From assembly GCA_023079485.1 (NCBI GenBank), contig CM041083.1, positions 169,405,400-169,469,399 of the forward strand: a stretch of 64,000 nt of DNA, given 5' to 3'. Made by a program: the position numbers and the translations under genes. The notes under the pieces were generated by a model that was not told the origin of the DNA, searched no databases, and saw only the letters and a list, made by a program, of their open reading frames with translations. Position 1 is the stretch's first letter. The number at the start of each line of letters is the position of its first letter. The DNA comes from Archilochus colubris. Lineage: Eukaryota > Chordata > Aves > Apodiformes > Trochilidae. This document shows, piece after piece, positions 49,401 through 62,700 of this stretch.

Positions 49401-51605
49401 TATAAATCTTGTGAAGTTCAATTCAGCATCCCAGATTCTTCAAGATAAAATATCTCTATACAAAGTCTACTGAAGGGTTTTTTTTTTCCCCCCTAGTCAA
49501 ATACACATAATTTCCATGGTCAGTCAGCATACCTCAAAATCTAAAAGGTATACAGAGCAATTGTCATTTTTTTAAGTGGCTGGTGTTCATATAGATGAAG
49601 TGCCCTACACCTCAGAAAGAGGAAGAGGAGAAACAAATGTTTTAAAATGGCAGCAGACTGCTAAGTGCATGTTTCAGTTCTGTCATTTTCAGATAGGACT
49701 TTTCCAGGTTAATATATTCAATTGCTGTAGCAACCACTGATTCATGCAAGTATTGCCTTTATAATGCCTAATGCCTTCTTAGAGACTGAATAAAATCAGG
49801 CAAACTTATGGTTGTAGGGTTTTTTTTAATATACTCTTAAAAAAAAAACCTTCTTCAAAAATCAAAATTTTTATATTATGGTAATTGGAATTTTTAATAT
49901 TATACATTTTTATGTATCTCACTTTTATCACTATTTTTTCTGAACACCTCATTCTTTCAAAGAAAAATATTTTAAACTTGGAAGAAGAATAAAATGTAAA
50001 GCATGTGATCAAACCCCCTTCCAGACTACTTCAGGATTTCTTACTTTGGGACTGGAGTAAACATGCTTGGTCCTGTAAATAATAAATAGAAATAATCTTT
50101 CTCTCTCCATCCCTGCCCAAAGAATCTCATGTGGCTTTGTTGTACAACTGTAGTTAAAAAAAGAGGAATTGTTTGTGAGGGTTTTTTATAATGGCCTATC
50201 TCCTATTTTCCTATGCTTTTTGTAGGGAAACAAATAACCTGACAATTTGGACTTCATAACTGAATGCATCAATGCTAATCCACATAAAAAGAATTTCATA
50301 ATGCCATGATAATGAACAGATCTTATTTCAAGAGTAAAATTATCAGTGTTTTTCAATGCATCTGGTCTTCCTTTCTAGAAGACGGTCAGGAGACCTTTTT
50401 GCACATATAATGGAAAAACTAATCTATAAATCAGATACAAGAGGATGTTCCACACTGCTACCTTAAGAAAAGAGGTAAAACTGAATATTATACATTGATA
50501 ATTCCTCAGCAGGCACATCAGACAAAAGCCCTCATGCTGGTTCCATTTTGCTTCCTATGAATGATTGCAGGACTGATGTTTACTCCTGTTTCCCCATTGC
50601 TCCTTCTGTGCCCCTTGAGCCTTCGTTCAGTTCTTGCAGAGAAGTTTGACAGCTCTGGAGCAGAAAGTCTTTCTGAAAGCAAAGTCACAAGCAGTGTATG
50701 TTGTTGAGGATAACTGAGCTTCAGCAATATATTTTGTTTATAGCCAGGAAATCATCTTTTCACTCATGTAAGTGAGAGCTACAGAAAAATATGAGTCTTT
50801 GTAAGTTTTATTTTTTCTCCCCAACAACATAAGTATCTCTCAACTGCAGCATCCTGAGTGTTGCAGTTCTAGCACAGACCTTCCTGTTTCTTTGATTCTG
50901 TTTTCACAGATTGTGTGTTTTATGGTATGATTTTCATATCATCAAAGTTTGATGCTGCTTATTCTAACTGCAAAGATTTAACGTTTGCAGGAACTGTACA
51001 TGACTATTGCTCTCTCAAGTAAAAGGAGGATTATCTGATGACTTAAGGAAGCTGAGTTTGGACAGGACTTAAAATACCTCTGCTGCCTCTTCAGAGATGA
51101 ATGATAGTGTCAGCAGGATTGATAAAGCATCATTTGGTAATTAGCAGTAGCAGATCTTTACTGGTTGTATAAATTCCTGTATTTATATCTAGAATATAGT
51201 ATCGAACTTGATCTTTTTTACAAAAAAGAAACAACAAAAACCCAAAGCCAAACAAAATGTTTTTTAGTTCTTTTCTACTACTATTGCATTAGGTTTAATA
51301 GCTCTGTTAATGGTTTGTTTATGTACTTGACTTGCTCCTATCTGCCATACAGAAGCCTATTCTATTTCTCAGAAATTGCATTCCATTTGGACGCCATGTG
51401 ATAAACCGACAGGAGACTATTCCTGTGTCCAGGTTGGAGCTAATACTACATTCATAGCAGCTTCTGCAGGCTTAGTAGTGATTCCCCTAAATATTTTATC
51501 TGAAAAGGTTTTGAAATTATTTTTTTTCAGCTTGTAGACATTTAGAATAGTTTAGAATTAAACTTAAAACATCATCCTTTCCTCAACTCTAAAGGAGCAA
51601 ATATT

Positions 51606-51993
51606 AGAATCATAGAATCATAGACTCATAGAATTGGCTGGGTTGGAAGGGACCTCAGAGATCATCAAGTCCAACCCTTGATCCACTACTGCTGCAGTTA
51701 CCAGACCATGGCACTGAGTGCAACATCCAGTCTCTTTTTAAATATCTCCAGGGATGGAGAATCCACTACTTCCCTGGGCAGCCCATTCCAATGTCTGATC
51801 ACCCTCTCCGTAAAGAAATTCTTTCTAATATCCAACCTAAACCTCCCCTGGCACAACTTAAGACCGTGCCCTCTTGTCTTGCTGAGAGTTGCCTGGGGAA
51901 AGAGACCAACCGCCCCCTGGCTACCCCCTCCTTTCAGGGAGTTGTAGAGAGTGATGAGGTCTCCTCAGAGCCTCCTCTTTTCCAGGCTGAACA
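51606..51993 (-). repeat. CR1 LINE 3' fragment (antisense, in probable 3'UTR)
   Basis: Starts with the reverse-complement tail AGAATCATAGAATCATAG, then AATTGGCTGGGTTGGAAGGG. It runs to the LFSLEKR-coding region (TTTTCCAGGCTGAAC) and is 5'-truncated there. It is the same subfamily as 7170-7898 and 59440-59661, with close identity over the shared part. Confidence 0.95.
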
Positions 51994-54900
51994 CTATGTC
52001 AGGCTAACAAAATGCTGGCAGTTACAGACCTGAGAATATTCGTGGATGTAGGGTAATGAATTTAGCTGCAACAGTTAAAAACCTCCACCTTCAGAGCAGT
52101 CAGTGCAAAATTCAGATATCTACTTGACAGAATTATAAACACCTGTTTTAAATAATTGAAGACCTTGTCACTCAGTTGACACAAATATTTTTTATATAAG
52201 CTCTTTAATGGCATTTTGAGTTCACACAACCTCTTGCTTACATTAGAAAGGTTACAAGCAGCTGCTGCATAATTAATGTTTAACATAGGTCATGCCTCTA
52301 CTGATGTTTCCACCCTGCTTCCCAGCTCCTCTGTCTAGATGACTTCCCAGCTCCGTGCCAAGAGGAGACCCTGTTATGTTTTACCCCATTTGTGCTTAGA
52401 CAGGCAGACTGGGAAAAACCTGTGGGATGCTCCAGGAGATCTGAGTTGGCCAGGGCTTCAGGCTCCAAAGTCTTGTAGAGCCACAGTGGACTTAAGTTAA
52501 GCTCCTGCAGTCTCTGAATGCTGGATTTGGTTTCCCTGTCCACAAACAGCTAAAACTTGCTGCTGGAATGCCCTTGGAAAGAGCATTTTGGCTGACTCCA
52601 CCAGTTGTGTGAGAATATTGAAAGTGCTAGAAATTACAGCAGCTGTTTGTAGGACAAATATGCAGGGGACTAACCTATATTTTGCTCGATGGAACAAACA
52701 CTTGGGAAAAATATATTTGTGGTGTGATTTAAAGGTTAATGTTAAGACTGAAAAGATACTGAAGGGAAAAGTAATATTGTACAAAGTTTAAAGTAATTTG
52801 AAATTTATTTTTTTTTCCAAATTCATAGGAAAATTCTTTTAGGAAGCTGTATTTGATCCAGGCATAACTGTGTTATACTAGAGCATGTGAACTGGAAGAT
52901 GAAACCAGGAAGAAATGAACTTAAAATAAAATTGAGTAGTTTGTTTTCATGGTGGAAACCATGTGAAAAGCCAAAAACAAAACTCCCACAGTGCCCCAAA
53001 TTTCTGCTATGAATATTTGAAGTTCTGTACTGAGTAATTTAGTTTGCTGAAACTTGAATGCTGAAGGGATCACCAAAAGGGAAAATAATATTCACAGCAA
53101 ATGAGATGTGCAAAGGATGGGCTTTGTGCATAAAGAAGTACAAACCATTGAGTAGTTTCTCAGAGGTGATGAGGGCCTGATCTCAGCCATAAAGATCTGG
53201 TCCTTCTTCACTGTCATCACACACAGATCATCTAATACTAGCAGCTTTGTGTCTTAATTCACAGGGACAGCAAACATACAAGTTAGTACCAACAAAACTT
53301 CTCACTGTCACAAGTCTGTGTCCAGAGCAGGAATCTTTAAATGCTGAGGACTATGGAATCACATGAATGTATTTGTAGTGTGTGTTCTAGCATATTTATA
53401 AAGCAAATTTCATCTTAAGGTATCTTAAAAGTTCTGAGAGGATCCCAGCCCAACCTGGGTGATTTCCCTTGTTAGCCAGGCTTGACACTTAAACTAGTAC
53501 TGCAGTTAAGTACAGCTGTTAGTTAACTCTTTAGTAATGTCTATTTCCATGTAGTACCATGGAAATGTTGCAGAGATGTGACACTGTCAAGTTCTCTGCA
53601 TAACTCATATATTTGTGTCTGAATTGCATTTTGTAGCAAAAAGCTGAAGCACACAACTTCCACTCAAGACAAAATCCTATTCAGTTGAAAACATCTCACA
53701 TGATTTATAGTGGTTTAGGTAAAAAAATGCTGTGTGCTCAGTGATTTCTGCCATCCGTTTGCCATTGGTTCTTTTACAGGAAAATTCACCATCTTTGCAA
53801 GAATATAGATCTGTTGGGACTTAGGCATGTGTTTAGCTTTAAACAGCACTTTAGTCTCCCTTGGAAATTGCTCATGTCTTTTAGTTTTAGCTTTTATATG
53901 GAGGATTTGGGTAGGTAGAAACCCTTTCTCACATAGAAGTTATCCTCAGACTGATCATTGGTAGACTTTTGAATGCCATACCTATGAATGTTGTTCTCTT
54001 GCCAGTATTTCTGTGTGCATGTGTGTAGATATGGAGTATCTAGATTATAGTCTGTGTGTTGTGTGCACACCTGTATATAGATATATGTATATACATACCC
54101 TGGTTTTACCCAATATAACAATGCCAACTTGTGTGCAGAGCCAAAAAAACTTAAAACTATACAACGCTTGAGATGCTGCATTGTTTTTATTATAATATTT
54201 TTTATATCAGATGAATTGCAGGATGTTTACAGATGCTTATTAATATTTAACTTATACAATGGAGTGGCAGGAGGTTTATGATTTTTGTCCTCTAAAGAAT
54301 TGTATACGATTCTGGGTGAGATTTTGGCTTTGTTGAAATCCTTGGCAAAACTCCCACTGATCTCACAGAGGCCAAGATTAAGCCCCTCTGAATCTATTGT
54401 TTACTGGCTATTTTCCTACTGTGATAATTTTTAAAAATGAGTGAAATGTATTTATTTTTTCCCAATGTGAAATCTGCAGTTGTTATTTGGATTTTTCTAC
54501 AGAACCTGCAACCTACAGCACAGGTGGGAATAAATGCCTCAGAGAATGTACAGAATTTTTCATTGGTTTAGTCCTTGAATATATCTAAGGAAATACCTTC
54601 TAAAATAGCTTTTCTAAGTTTTAATACAGAATCTTCTAAAAACAGTTCACCTTTCATACCTCCCTCCACAAAGAGGACATGTAGCGTGGCAGGTGAAATT
54701 ATTTATTGATTAATAAGAAGTCGTCCCATCTATTTTGTATACCTGCTGATTTCATACAGCTCACCTGGCTTTGCAGGTCTGGAATGAGACACCTGAAGGA
54801 CTTTATCCAAAAGTACTTTATTGGGGGGGAAAAAAAAAAGTTATCTGGCTTTAAACTTCTCATCATGACATGGAGGTATCTTCAGAGCCAGGCTTATATT

Positions 54901-56696
54901 TCTAATGGATAAATATTTCTAATATTTCATGAATAAATAAAAGTATGAAAATTCTAAAGTCTTAAGGCAAATTAGACAACTGCTTGATAGCAGAGAAATT
55001 ACTTCTTTAAAGACAGAAGCATCAATTCTAAAGTAGCACTAGGGAGGAAAAATGCTGTAATGCAGTGCTTCCTAAATCCCTTTCCAGGGTATCTTTTGAT
55101 TGTGTATCTGCTCTAAGTATATTCTTCCTGTAAGAAAGACATAAGGCTGTGAAACAGCTAGAGAGATGCATCTTAATTTCTTCATCCAAGGCTAAAAAGA
55201 TAATTTCCAAACAAGAGCTGTCATGGACTTTGAAATATGTGTGTCTGGAATAGGTAAGTTTGTATTCATCGTAAGATAATCATCAGAGCAGGATTTGTAA
55301 CATGAGTTAGTTATGCCAGTGTTGTCAGAAGTGGAAGAAATAGCAAGCCAGCTGTATTCCCCCATGAGGCTCTTTCTGAAGACATCTGTGCAGAATGCCC
55401 ACCACTCCCAGGAGTCTTTTTGCTGTAATTTTGCTTAAGAAAGGATCATACTCAGATTTCTACTCTTACCCTTGCTAATAAGGCAGGAAATGTGCACCTT
55501 GGTTGAACTTCCCAGGAGTTTGTTGGCTACAGAAACAGACTTGAAGAGAATGAGGAGTTGAGGCTGATGGAGGATGCACATCTCTGCCTGAGCTCACTGG
55601 GCTGCTAATGTGCATCTGATTACAGATTTTTGGGGGGGAAAATAACCCTCCTGTTGTGCAGTCAGTGGCAAACCTCCATGGTTATTAGTGGGAGAGGATG
55701 AGCACCCAAGCAAGCAGACAGTTTTCCTTCTGCATGTTCGTTGTCTTTCCGTAATTATAATCAGGACTGAGGTTTCAGGACAAACCATTATTTGCCTGAA
55801 AGGAGGAGTAAGAGGATAATGGGATGAGAGGAGGAAGGTGTGGCTGGAGGTCTGGATTCTGCCTTTAGTTTCCTGCCTGGTGCAAGACTGGGGGCAACTC
55901 AGTTAACCTTTGTGTGCCTCACTTTCCCCACCCCTGGGAGGAAGGATGCTTCCTACCTTTGTACAGCCCCCCCTCCCCAAGACCTAGAGGAGAGCAGTGG
56001 TAGATAAGTGGCTAAGTTTTACTGACACTATTACATGTAGTATAAATAAAAGACTTTTGTCCATAACACTGCAAAAAAAAAATTTGCTTTTCCTAGTTTC
56101 AGTTCTGACTATTTGATGGCCTGTTACATTCTGGGTAGTCAGTTTTGAAGCTTAGTGGTTGCTCTAGTACTTAAAATCACACACATAGCAGGCTCTGTTT
56201 GCTGCAGAAAAAGAGTAAAAACTTTAAAACAGCCTGACAAAACTTGCCAATGAAATATATCTAACAGAGCAGGGGTGTAACTTTTGGCTTTATTTACTTG
56301 TAATAATGGTAAGGAACAGTGAATTTTGTTTGTTTACATACTGTTTACAATGGCACAGTTTTATTTTTAATATATATAAAAAAAAACAATTGAGGTATTT
56401 ATTGCATATACTATTTTAAAGATGTTTTATGTGTTTTCACCTTTGGAATATATTGTTACATTTCCTTGTACAGATAATTTGGGTGGCTTTGTTAATATAG
56501 TTAGTAATTTTTATGACTACTAAGTGACCAGTTTTCTGTGCCTTTTTATTGTTGGATGCATGATTACATATTTATTATTGTATGGAAGTCACTGAGATGT
56601 GTATTTTTGTATTCTGCTGGAAGCAATGGTTGATTTTATTGTACATGATAAGAGATGCCTTCCATAATGGGCACTCGTATGAGATCTTCCTTCTCA

Positions 56697-56702
56697 AATA
56701 AA
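56697..56702 (+). terminator. DGKH: Probable distal DGKH poly(A) signal AATAAA
   Basis: AATAAA with a likely cleavage site about 12-20 nt later. It is followed by TGTATGTAAGTCCTTGA and a T-rich stretch (56734-56748), the usual downstream element. The upstream 400 bp is AU-rich with several ATTTATT and TGTA motifs, like a conserved 3'UTR end. Confidence 0.65.
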
Positions 56703-56715
56703 CAGAATGCATTCA

Positions 56716-59439
56716 ATGTATGTAAGTCCTTGATTTTTTTTTTTTTTCTCTGTGTCTGGAAATCCATGGAAATCCTTGAACATCGTGACACTGGATTTGA
56801 GATGTTCTCCACTCAAAATGTGGCCTGCTGCCAGTGTCTTCAAATCTAAAATTCCCCATTGAAAACAACGCGATGGGAAGTCCCTAGCAGAGCATCAGCC
56901 TTTGTAATTTAAAAGAATACTCTGTATGTTTAAAACTAAATAAAATTTGGATGAATCACTTGTCAAGCATCATTTCTATAGAGTCTGCCACATGCTGCCT
57001 GAAAATTGTTTCAAATTACAGGCTTTGAATACAGCTTTTAAAGATGCTATATATGGCTACGTGCAAGGCCACATGTAACTTGTAAGTAGGTCACTGTGCA
57101 TGAAGGTGTTTACACTTGCAGGGATCTGCCACTAGATCTTGCTGGCACACGTCATATTAAGTGTAAAAATAGATTTACATCTGCATCCATAGTAACAGCA
57201 GTTGTTAAAACAGAATATTCAGTAGTCCTGTTTTTGTCAAGGTGAGGAGCAGTAAAAAAAAAATAACCCACATTTCTCCTCAGTAGTATATACTAAAACT
57301 CCCCAACACCAGCCCAGACAAACACTGATTTCCATCATGATCATACATGGGAGAGGCATCTCTGGATAACCCAGAATGCCTACAAGTCAGAGCTGGCAGT
57401 TTTAACACTGAATTCCAGGTACTTAACAAATCTCTTGGGACCAAATCCTGTATTTTAATTTTGGGTACGTTGCACACGCGTTTGGCTTCTTTAAACCAGA
57501 ATGGTTAGAGGTAATAAAACTTTGGCAGAAAGGAGAGACAGTATGAGGAAAAATAGCTAATGGGTTAAAGCAGGGGACAGGAGTGGGACATCACTCAGCA
57601 ACACATGAGGAGATTGGGTCTGAGGACACTGAACTCCCCAGAATTGCCTCTAGCAGTTAAGACTCACGGTAAGGTGGGCTTCCCATGGCTCATCTTGCCT
57701 CTGTGTTAGATTTCTGTGAATAAGGTGTCAAAGATTTTGAAAAAAAGTGACTGTGTTATAGTCCATAACGTGGGAGATGCACTTTGGGAAGCATTAAATA
57801 ATTCTAAGAAGTTTGGTAAATGGGTGAACTTCATGCTGCGATATGTGTTTTAGTGCTGGTGGTGTATAATTAATCCCTTTGAGCCAATGACACCAAATAG
57901 CTGATGATAAAGACTGAAACTGTGACAACTTTTAAATCCCGTGGCTAAATTCTTAAAAGTCTGAAAGAAAATAAGGTGGTAGAAAGGAAAGATTTGAAAT
58001 TAGAAGTCCCAAAGCAAATCCGTACAAGGAAATTTAATAAGAGTTGTTGCCCAGACAGTTTCTCATAAAGGGCTGTAGAGATGTCTTATCTAGATGATAT
58101 CTAGTAGTGAATTCTTTAAAGGAGTTTAGTTGGGATGGAGTGACAAACTATAAGGGCAAAAATGAAATTGAGGGGAGTATGAGCAACTCCTTCATTTCAT
58201 GTTAGTATTAGAATATCAGGGTATTAGGATATCAGAAAAGTGAGCATGGCAAAAGGTGGGAAATCAAATTATTTTAAAATTATGCTATTCAGGTCATTGA
58301 AATTTTGTGTTTGGATTAAAAATCTGCCCGGCCTGGGACTAAATGTAGGAGTTTAGCATTAGCCCCAGCTGGGTGCATATTTAACTCATTGCTCGTAGCA
58401 TTACCTTTGGAGTTATTGCAGGCAATTTTCTAGTTACGTAAGTTCTGATCATATTTATAAATATACCTTTTGGAAATAAAACAACCTGTGTCAACAGAAC
58501 CATGGCCTTGATTGTCTCCAGCCGTCTAATGGCAGGAAAATGTAATGGATCAAATTTTTACTGTAAGCACAACAAAAAAACAAGGCAGGTGCAGCAGGTT
58601 CTGTCCTGGCTGCAGGCACAAGAGAGGAGTGAGAGGAGCAGCTGGCCCCAGTCCTCTTCTAGCTGAGAACCAAGGGGATCTGCACGGAAATACATCTTTC
58701 TTTTTATAGAGGGAGAGATGGATGGATGTCACAGTGATGAAATGGGACATCCCGGGAGGTGGCGGGTGCCTTGTTGAGGCAGCAGGATTTCTGCTCAGGT
58801 TTTAGTTGCTATTTCCTTTCCCTGACAGCAGCTCACAGCTGTGCCTCCACTTTGCCCCTCTGAACTCATTCCTCCACTCTGCCCTTTAGCTGTTATTTGC
58901 CTCTCCCATGGCTCCAAGCTTCCAAACCCTTCTCAGGTGCCTACCCGTCATTTCCCAATTACACTTTGCCAAGTGCAATTTCCTTTCTTCAATTTCATTC
59001 CAAAAATAAAAAAATAAAAATTGTTTTGCTGCCTGGCGGTGTCAGTGAAACAGCAGATCTGTCTCCTGGCAGAGTCCTGCTCTCCTCTGAGTAAATCACT
59101 TTGCTAATTGTGAATCACACATCTGATACCTCTGAATCCCTACTGCACTGTCCCAGGTAATAATAATCTGCTCTTGACACAACTATTCAGTGAAGGGTGT
59201 GATTCTCTCAGCCTCAGGGAATGTCACTTTGCTGAGGCTTCCTGCTTACAGCTTCTCCAAGCTGCTCTTGAAGCCATCGGGTCTCTGAAGGTCAAATGGT
59301 CACGCAGGAGTCTGCAAGCAGTGTAAGATCTGCTTCTGAGCTACACTTGGTGACAGTGACTTGTTTTTCAGCTAAATTTGCATTAATTTCATCAATCAGA
59401 ATCACTGCAGGGCTATTTTCAGGTGAAGAAAACGAAAGT
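56716..59439. other. Intergenic stretch, no gene seen
   Basis: AT-rich unique sequence. No exon with plausible splice sites, no CR1 and no RNA gene was recognised. In mammals the next gene after DGKH is AKAP11; nothing resembling it is visible. Confidence 0.6.
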
Positions 59440-59661
59440 TGGATATTAGAAAGAATTTCTTTACTGAGAGGGTGATCAGGCATTGGAATGGGCTGCCCAG
59501 GGAAGTAGTGGATTCTGCATCCCTGGAGATATTTAAAAAGAGACTGGATGTGGCACTCAGTGCCATGGTCTGGTAACTGCAGCGGTAGTGGATCAAGGGT
59601 TGGACTTGATGATCTCTGAGGTCCCTTCCAACCCAGCCAATTCTATGATTCTATGATTCTA
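59440..59661 (+). repeat. CR1 LINE 3' tail fragment (sense, young)
   Basis: Starts GGATATTAGAAAGAATTTCT and ends in two and a half ATTCTATG units after CCCTTCCAACCCAGCCAATT. It is near-identical to the 3' end of the copy at 7170-7898 and inverted relative to the one at 51606. Confidence 0.95.
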
Positions 59662-61982
59662 AGTTCAAGAGCAGTTGAAGATGCTGTGCAGATGGTTTCC
59701 TTAGAATGAAGGGAAGCTGCTTTTTTAAGCACAGTAGGGTCACAAGTTCCTTCAGAATACCTGCACAAAGAGCTTGGCAGGTAATGGTTTCAGACCACCC
59801 TTTCTCCATTGCCTTCTGCAGTGGCAGAAGGTGATTTCTGGGGTACACTCTCTGAGTAAGAATGCTGGTTCAGAGGAGTGTACCTTTACCTGGAGCTGTG
59901 TAGGCAGCCCTTTCCTAAAATTAAAACCCATGTACTTGAATAAAACACTGTTATGGGGTGAGTTTTTCTTCTTTAAGTACTGACTTTCTAAGGGGGTGAT
60001 CTTTACAATACTTTGTCATTTTGTATCTGTGGCTTCCTCTCTTCTGGGCCTTTGCCTTCCACACCACCATGTTTTGAGCCTCATCTCTTAGGTAACCTGC
60101 ATGCTCTAAACCCAAGAATTTGTTGGTCCAAACATAACACTTGAGATCAAGAGGTGAGAGAGCATGAGACAGCACTGATTGCCTCATAAAATCCAGAGGA
60201 AATCTGAAACTATTTTCCCAGAAGCCAGCTAAAGTCACACTTGTCAGATGTTATCTCATCAGAAGAAAATAACTGAATGAGTTTATATATGAAAAAAAAA
60301 ATCAAATACACTCTTTAAAGAGTTTACACAGGAACTAGACAGCTAAACCAGTAGAGATGGAGTAAACAATGCCTGTGCCAGCCCTACTTCTCCACTTCAT
60401 CGAGAAACAAACAGCATAAATTTTACAGTTTCGGTGACCACCTTCCCAAAGTGTTATTAGGAAATAATACAGTCCTTTACAAATCAAATGTCCTTAGTAT
60501 TAAAATTTTCAATATAATTTCATCTCCCTGTGGCCATTCAGCCATGAAAACAATTATTCTGTAATTCCCAGAGCTTATTTTAAATAGTGTCAGGAATATT
60601 AATTAAGTCTTTCAGACATTGCAGATAGAGTAGCCTAGGCAAATAAGCATAAATTACTGAAAAACAAATATTGATAAATTATGTCAGGAAAATCAATCAC
60701 TATTTATTTTTCAATCAATAAGAACCACAGCTAATGGCTGGCTAGCTCAATTAAAGTTTGATGAAGTGCAAGTTTTTCACAGAATCATGGAATGGTTTGA
60801 CTTAGAAAGGGACCTTAGAGATCATCAAGTTCCAATTCCCATGCCATGGTTAGAGACACTGCTTTCAAATGGAAGTTAAATTATTAATCCACACCATTTG
60901 CTAGCAGGATACACAGTAGGTCATGTCTTATTTTCTATGCACAAATCCCCTCTCTAAATGTATATATTTTTAGATATATGTACGTATCTTGAAAGCAAGA
61001 TGCAGTGTCCTATGTTTTCTTAGATGTCCAGAAAATCTGGGATTTTATTGAAGACATTTTTTCCATTGCTGGATTCAATAGAGAAAAGCCTGGAACACAA
61101 ACCTTTTTGGTTCTTTTACATCTGCTAATCTAATACCTAGTTTGAAAATGACTGATATATCCAGACTAATCCCCAGTGAAGTAATAAGAAAAAAAATATT
61201 TCCCCTTGATTTTGAGTTCTATCCTCAGTAGACCTTCTTCCTTTGTGACTTGTGGGAGCCTACTCACCGGGCTCCCTTTGGGTTGGTAAAAGGGGTTTGA
61301 GTAGGAGGACATGTAGGAACCAGCATAGGAAAGATGGTAGATGACATTTTACCAATCAGTTGTTCCCATCCCGGCTGCCAAGACTCACTTGTCGCCTCTG
61401 TCAGGTTCCTACCTCCTATATTAGAGAAAAATAAGAATTTTAGGGTTGATGTTATATTAGGATTCTGCTGCAGCCCAGGCTTGGGACTGGGTGATTGTGG
61501 CACTTAAAGCATCATTGAGCATAAGGTGTATATAATGATGCTGTTGCAATTTCTTGCCAGAGCCCCTTACTATTTCATAAAGCTTGGTTTGCTTTTAATA
61601 TTTACTGATTTTTTTTATTTATTTAGTGGTTCAAGACCATTTAAAAATATTCAAAGTGTTTCTTTTTGCATTAGCTTTTTTTACTCACCTAGAATGAAAG
61701 CAATTCATTCTCTTTTACAGAGACACAAATCACAACTTTCCCAGAAGACATTCATATACCTCAGGGCAAATGCAGTCTCTCTTTTGGAGTCCAGCCTTTA
61801 CTTTTTCTCTTGCCCTTCCCTTTTGAGAGCCAAATAAAAAATTGGAGTAAAAAAAAATGTTGACAATGCCACACTGTGCAGGGATGCTGCATGTCTTACC
61901 TTCCATTCCTCTGATCTTTGAGGGCATCCAGTACCAACACTGGTGATGTTTCTTCCTTCAATCACAAGTGTCATTTTACAGG
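59662..61982. other. Intergenic stretch, one small CR1 piece
   Basis: Unique AT-rich DNA apart from the CR1 piece at 60778. A 79-codon open stretch on the minus strand (61264-61503) matches no family I can name. Confidence 0.55.
60778..60858 (-). repeat. Small CR1 3' end fragment (antisense)
   Basis: Begins CACAGAATCATGGAATGG and continues AGAAAGGGACCTTAGAGATC ATCAAG, the reverse complement of the CR1 3' end. Only about 80 bp remain. Confidence 0.85.
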
Positions 61983-62700
61983 CATTATGGAATTGTGGAA
62001 TGGCTTAGGTTCACAGGACTTTAAAGATAACCTGCTTGCAACCTCCCTGCCATGGGCAGGTACACCTCCCACTGGACCAGGTTGCACAAAGCTCCATCCA
62101 ACCTGGCCTTGAATATTTCCAGGGAGGGGCCAGCCACAACCTCCCTGGGCAACCTCTGCCAGTGTCTCACCACCCCCCACAGTAAGAATTTCTTCCTAAT
62201 ATCCAGTCTCAATCTACCCTCTTTCAGCTGTAAGCCATTAACCCTTGTCCTGTCACTATACACCGTTGTAAAAATTCCCTCTGCAGCTTTCTTGTTGCCC
62301 CCCTTCAAGTACTGGAAAGCTGCTCTAAGGTCTCCCTGGAACCTTCTCTTCTCCAGGCTGAACAACCCTGACTGCCTCAGATTGTCTTCAAAGGAGAGGT
62401 GCTCAAGCCCTCTGATCATCTTTCCCTCTCTTCCCCTGGACTCACTTGAACAGTTCCACGTCTTTCTTATCCTGGTTGCTCCATAATTGGACACAGAACT
62501 CCAGATGGGAGTCTCAAAAGACTGGAGAGGGGGAGAATGACCTCCCTCAACCCACTGACAACGCTTCTTTGGATGTAGCCAGGATGCAGTTGGCTTTCTG
62601 GGTTGCAGTGCACATTCACAGCTCATTTTGAGCTTCTCAAAAACAACACCCCCAAGTCCTTCTCCTCAGGGCTGCTCTCAATCCATCTGTATTTGTGCTT
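61983..62700 (-). repeat. CR1 LINE fragment (antisense, long open frame)
   Basis: The minus strand holds a 201-codon open stretch (62021-62626) containing the CR1 ORF2 C terminus: [59 protein letters not shown]. The 3' end near 61985 is decayed (TGGAATTGTGGAATGGCTTA) without clear tail units. This is a different subfamily from the 7170 copy. The edges are approximate. Confidence 0.93.

Larger units (their letters stand above)
46222..56715 (+). other. DGKH: Probable long 3'UTR of DGKH
   Basis: About 10.5 kb between the eta2 stop and the first poly(A) signal with a good downstream U-rich element. No gene is recognisable. It contains an A21 run (46407-46427), an antisense CR1 at 51606 and a Pumilio-type TGTAAATA at 50074-50081. 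Earlier AATAAA hexamers at 49789, 49988 and 50081, and others near 52921, 54530, 54935 and 56045, could give shorter transcripts. The extent is inference; no transcript data were available. Confidence 0.5.

Noticed and set aside
61264..61503. 79-residue minus-strand frame with an NLTEATSESWQPGWEQ stretch
   Set aside because: It looked faintly like a retroelement or secreted protein fragment, but no family, LTR or neighbouring coding piece supports it.
62021..62626. 201-residue minus-strand open frame, the longest in the window
   Set aside because: CR1 ORF2 remnant (RGLEHLSFEDNLRQSGLFSL) with no start context or splice structure of its own.
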